Source: JANJTY01 sp038257155
GTDB taxonomy: Bacteria; Pseudomonadota; Gammaproteobacteria; Xanthomonadales; Xanthomonadaceae
Assembly: GCA_038257155.1 (NCBI GenBank)
Contig: JBBSJP010000003.1
Location: 149,433 to 213,432 of the forward strand
DNA: 64,000 bases
Direction: 5' to 3'
The notes beneath the pieces are model-generated. The model did not search any database. It was not told where the DNA came from and saw only the letters and a list, made by a program, of their open reading frames with translations. Made by a program: the position numbers and the translations under genes. Shown one piece after another: positions 61,607-64,000 of the stretch (the first letter of the stretch is position 1; each line of letters opens with the position of its first letter).

Positions 61607-62068
61607 ATGAGGGAGCTTGCCACGCGATTTGATGCCGTCGTTGCCAATCTCTGGGATCCTTACCCTGCGGCTACACCCGAGAGCATCGCGTACATTGAGA
61701 ATCGGCTCGCGTTCACACTTCCGGCTTCGATCGTGGATTTCGCTCGTAATAGCTGCAGTTTCAGCAGCTTTTTCTTAAGCCTTGGCCCTGACTTCAATAA
61801 CCACTCACACATCGTTGCAAAGAACTCCGACATTCGTAGGCATCCTGACTGGCTAAGTGCCGGGCCTTCCGCACCTGAAGCCCTGGTGTTCATTTCCGAG
61901 AACTTCATGGCAGATCACTTCTGGTGCTTTGATACCAAAGAGCCCGGCCCAGAATACCCGGTTGTCTACTGGGCACCGGATATCGGGGTTGGCAAACAGC
62001 ATCACGCTAGCTTTAGCGCGCTCGTTTCGTATGTAATCGCTTGCCAAGAGCGTGCAGTTCGCAAATGA
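61607..62068 (+). CDS. Cassette 4: SUKH (SMI1/KNR4) family protein
   Basis: A 153-residue protein from ATG 61607. ATPESIAYIENRLAFTLPAS is the SMI1/KNR4 N-terminal signature (P.T...I...E..L...LP), followed by PEALVFISENFMADHFWCFD and PVVYWAPDIGV, the family's conserved strand pattern. SUKH proteins are often immunity proteins against nuclease toxins. It may protect against an incoming toxin. The start is 9 bases after the crossover point; the stop precedes attC 4 by 1 bp. Confidence 0.75.
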   Translation: MRELATRFDAVVANLWDPYPAATPESIAYIENRLAFTLPASIVDFARNSCSFSSFFLSLGPDFNNHSHIVAKNSDIRRHPDWLSAGPSAPEALVFISENFMADHFWCFDTKEPGPEYPVVYWAPDIGVGKQHHASFSALVSYVIACQERAVRK

Positions 62069-62069
62069 G

Positions 62070-62159
62070 GCCCAACTATGTGCTCAACCGGACCGTCGGG
62101 GACATGTTTCGTTCAAACCAATCCGTCTCGGCCCTCGGCCGGTTAGCACGGCGTTAGCT
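62070..62159 (+). repeat. attC site 4
   Basis: Starts GCCCAAC (complement of GTTGGGC at the cassette 4 left edge) and ends GTTAGCT, a core with C in the last-but-one position. Body has TTTCGTTC and CCGTCTCG, two small changes. Confidence 0.92.
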
Positions 62160-62170
62160 TTCATTTTCCT

Positions 62171-62983
62171 ATGCGACAGAACATTCCAGCCCCAATTCTC
62201 GCCCTCACCGCTGAGATCGCCGCGTACAGGGAGACTCACGCCACCCTCGATTCGCTCTTCACCTATTCGGGTGCTAGCGGCGACCCACCTGAGGGAAGCA
62301 AGCACGCAAAGGCACTCGAATGGCTGCGCCGCACGAACAAGGATGCGCAGAACGATCCGCTCCGTGTTCTGGGAAAGCTCTTGGAGGGGTATATGGAGCT
62401 TGAGATGCCGGAGCTTGGCTGGAGCGCTGACAAGGCATTCTTGGAGCTCCGGCATCGGTTAACACGCACGCTTGCTGAGTGCCAGCTCCAGTACGTGCGG
62501 GGCGGGAGAATCGCCGGGGCGCATGGAACACCAAGCCGCTCGCTTGAACAGTTCATCCGCGAGCTTGACTTTGAGGCTATCAATCAGGAGTTCCTCAGAG
62601 CGATCAGTAACGCTGAAGCCTCTCCGCGTGAGGCTGTGTCGGCCGCGAGCAATATTCTCGAATCTGTTTGCAAGGTTATCATCGCGGAGGATCAGCTTGC
62701 ACCGCCCCAAAAGCAGGACCTCCAATCGGTCTGGGGTGTTGTTCGAAAGCATTTGGGCATTGATCCTTCGAAGGTCGAAGATCAAGATCTCCAGCAGATT
62801 CTTACCGGCTTGTACTCGGTTATTCACGGAATCGGATCGCTTCGTACTCACGCGAGTTCGGCCCACGGCGCTGGCACTCGCTCCTACAAGCTTGCTGGCC
62901 GGCACGCTCGGCTCGCGGTCCATTCTGCGCATACACTCGCACTTTTCATTCTAGAATCATGGCGTACGCGCGATGAAAGCTAA
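62171..62983 (+). CDS. Cassette 5: abortive infection (Abi_C) family protein
   Basis: A 270-residue protein. The C-terminal third (ILTGLYSVIHGIGSLRTHAS, then SAHGAGTRSYKLAGRHARLA and AVHSAHTLALFILESW) matches the Abi_C domain pattern: LRxxxxxAHG and the following helix. Proteins with this domain occur in phage-defence settings. The N-terminal part is helical without a known domain (QNIPAPILALTAEIAAYRET). ATG 62171 is 17 bases after the crossover point. The TAA stop is inside the AGCTAAC core. Confidence 0.75.
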   Translation: MRQNIPAPILALTAEIAAYRETHATLDSLFTYSGASGDPPEGSKHAKALEWLRRTNKDAQNDPLRVLGKLLEGYMELEMPELGWSADKAFLELRHRLTRTLAECQLQYVRGGRIAGAHGTPSRSLEQFIRELDFEAINQEFLRAISNAEASPREAVSAASNILESVCKVIIAEDQLAPPQKQDLQSVWGVVRKHLGIDPSKVEDQDLQQILTGLYSVIHGIGSLRTHASSAHGAGTRSYKLAGRHARLAVHSAHTLALFILESWRTRDES

Positions 62984-63067
62984 CTATGTGCTCAACCGGA
63001 CCGTCGGGGACATGTTACGTTCAAACCAATCCATCTCGGCCCTCGGCCGGTTAGCACGGCGTTAGGT
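62978..63067 (+). repeat. attC site 5
   Basis: Starts AGCTAAC, which pairs with GTTAGCT at the cassette 5 left edge although both depart from RYYYAAC/GTTRRRY in the same position. Ends GTTAGGT. Confidence 0.92.
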
Positions 63068-63073
63068 CTTGTC

Positions 63074-63439
63074 ATGATGCCTTTCGCGATCCTTGGTGCG
63101 TTTGTACTAATTCCAGTCCTACTGGCGCATGCCGCTCTTGTAGTTTTTTGGGCGTTCCGTCTCAAGCACGCGGGGCGCTACAACTCTTTACGGCTCTCTG
63201 TGTTTGGTTGCCTGTCAGGAGCAATGGCGTTTGCACTTCTCACAGCGTGGAGTCTTACTGGCTATCAGGAGCTGCAATCGTCGGGCCAGGCCGTAATTGT
63301 TTCAGGTTCTTTCACACCGTCAGCTTATGTGGCAATCTTACTAGCGTGTGGCGTCGGTGCTGTCTGGGGCGTTCTTTCATCGCTTGGTTTCCATTGTCTC
63401 CCGCTACTTCTCAATGGTGCCACGAGTAACAAAACCTAA
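63074..63439 (+). CDS. Cassette 6: small membrane protein
   Basis: A 121-residue protein with three hydrophobic helices (AILGAFVLIPVLLAHAALVV, CLSGAMAFALLTAWSL, AYVAILLACGVGAVWGVLSS). No family recognised. Two ATGs lie one codon apart (63074 and 63077); the crossover is 12 bases upstream. The TAA stop is within the ACCTAAC core. Confidence 0.75.
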   Translation: MMPFAILGAFVLIPVLLAHAALVVFWAFRLKHAGRYNSLRLSVFGCLSGAMAFALLTAWSLTGYQELQSSGQAVIVSGSFTPSAYVAILLACGVGAVWGVLSSLGFHCLPLLLNGATSNKT

Positions 63440-63523
63440 CTATGTGCTCAACCGGACCGTCGGGGACATGTTACGTTCAAACCAATTCATCTCGGCCCTT
63501 GGCCGGTTAGCACGGCGTTAGGC
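63434..63523 (+). repeat. attC site 6
   Basis: Starts ACCTAAC (complement of GTTAGGT) and ends GTTAGGC. Body has ATTCAT and CCCTTGG changes. Confidence 0.92.
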
Positions 63524-63527
63524 CCCA

Positions 63528-63866
63528 ATGTCGAGATTGCTGTTTTGCTGGCGCTGCGGCATAGACGTTCCCATGCTCACTGATGAAGAATGGGAACAGG
63601 TCCTGCCTCTATTGCAGGGTACGATCAAGGATATCCAAGCATTTCGTGCCCGCAATGGTGTCTCTTTAAAAGACGCAGAGAATGAGAGTTTCGGCCAGGC
63701 TGCAAGAGAAAAATACGAGCAACTCACCGGCCTTCGGGAAACAAACGTTCATGCAATTTGGCATCATCGTGCGTCCATGTACGGTCCACCTTGCAAATCA
63801 TGCGGCAAGCCTCTTCGCACGCCCCAGGCAAAGCTCTGTGCGGGCTGCGGCAAGTTTGTGGCCTAA
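63528..63866 (+). CDS. Cassette 7: double zinc-ribbon protein
   Basis: A 112-residue protein with a CxxC at the N-terminus (FCWRCGIDVPMLTDEEW) and two CxxC pairs at the C-terminus (CKSCGKPLRTPQAKLCAGCG), framing a helical middle. The Cys pairs should bind zinc. Function unknown; the middle segment has an acidic/aromatic character. ATG 63528 is 10 bases after the crossover. The TAA stop is inside the GCCTAAC core. Confidence 0.78.
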   Translation: MSRLLFCWRCGIDVPMLTDEEWEQVLPLLQGTIKDIQAFRARNGVSLKDAENESFGQAAREKYEQLTGLRETNVHAIWHHRASMYGPPCKSCGKPLRTPQAKLCAGCGKFVA

Positions 63867-63886
63867 CTATGTGCTCAACCGGACCG
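63861..63886 (+). repeat. attC site 7, interrupted
   Basis: GCCTAACTATGTGCTCAACC with GGACCG agrees with the other attC sites through 63886; then the sequence changes to GAGTCTGCC. GCCTAAC is the complement of GTTAGGC at the left edge of cassette 7. The rest of the site lies beyond the insertion. Confidence 0.85.
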
Positions 63887-64000
63887 GAGTCTGCCTACGC
63901 TTTAGTGGACACCCTGAACTAACCTTTCAGGAGTCCTCACAATGGCCAAACCAGGCCCTCGCACCACCCCTCGCTATACCCGTGAGTTCAAGGCCACGGC
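63887..64000 (+). mobile_element. IS3-family insertion sequence, left part
   Basis: From 63887 the array is interrupted by sequence with AGTGGACACCCTGAACTAACC, which resembles IS3-family left ends, followed by an OrfA start. The exact terminus is uncertain within about 15 bp because no right end is visible. Confidence 0.7.
63942..64000 (+). CDS. IS3-family transposase OrfA, partial
   Basis: The first 19 codons read MAKPGPRTTPRYTREFKAT, a typical OrfA N-terminus (RYTREFKATAV of the helix-turn-helix part). AGGAG lies 8 bp upstream of ATG 63942. It is cut by the window edge. Confidence 0.8.
   Translation, partial: MAKPGPRTTPRYTREFKAT

Larger units (their letters stand above)
60302..63886 (+). 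mobile_element. Integron gene cassette array without integrase (CALIN-like)
   Basis: Seven cassettes, each one short gene followed by an attC. All genes read rightward and attC sites lie at their 3' ends. Six complete attC sites (60587, 61012, 61514, 62070, 62978, 63434) are 90 bp and almost identical; the seventh is cut by an IS. Each cassette's 3' RYYYAAC core is the complement of the GTTRRRY core at its own 5' end, which proves cassette units. No intI is present between pntB and cassette 1. Confidence 0.94.

Overview
The window is chromosomal DNA of a GC-rich gammaproteobacterium, most likely of the Xanthomonadales/Lysobacterales. This rests on gene content and order (darP-pmbA, ispA-xseB, rsmD-coaD with a YfhL-type ferredoxin nearby, a split pntAA/pntAB/pntB transhydrogenase), several large secreted proteases, a DUF1631 protein, and abundant intergenic palindromic (REP-type) repeats. 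I ran no database search; every family call is from reading the protein sequences.

Layout. 1-9.8 kb: the 5' part of aroC, a 1.1 kb repeat-rich spacer, then housekeeping genes (darP, pmbA, ispA, xseB, tilS), an acetyltransferase and an acyl-CoA dehydrogenase. 10-16 kb: two divergently transcribed secreted proteases (subtilisin-like and trypsin-like with a P domain). 16-21.5 kb: a tightly overlapping signalling operon of an FHA-GAF protein, a Ser/Thr kinase with a long TPR-like region, a histidine kinase and a LuxR-type response regulator. 21.5-26.3 kb: an exported unknown protein, a second subtilisin-like protease with SLH-like C-terminal segments, a lipoprotein and TspO.

26.5-37.2 kb is a 10.7 kb island in tRNA-Phe, bounded by a 49-bp duplication of the tRNA 3' part. 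It carries a tyrosine integrase, an AlpA/excisionase-like protein, a zinc-finger primase-like protein, a RepA-like AAA ATPase, an HK97-type major capsid protein and a P27-type small terminase. It has no large terminase, portal, protease or tail genes, so it looks like a phage satellite with its own capsid gene.

37.4-53.3 kb is again core genome (yggX, mutY, AsmA-like, ftsY, rsmD, coaD, yfhL-like, ggt, MBL hydrolase, PhoX-like, MAPEG, NUDIX, exonuclease, nitroreductase). 53.5-60 kb holds a DUF1631 gene, a five-copy 83-bp tandem array of REP units beside a REP-associated tyrosine transposase (RAYT), and pntAA-pntAB-pntB.

60.3-64 kb is an integron cassette array: seven cassettes, six complete 90-bp attC sites that are almost identical, and a seventh attC cut by an IS3-family element whose orfA runs off the window. 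No integrase gene lies between pntB and the first cassette, so within this window it is a cluster of attC sites lacking an integrase (CALIN-like). Cassette products include an abortive-infection (Abi_C) type protein, a SUKH (SMI1/KNR4) protein, a double zinc-ribbon protein and three small membrane proteins. The two most notable systems are the cassette array and the capsid-encoding satellite.
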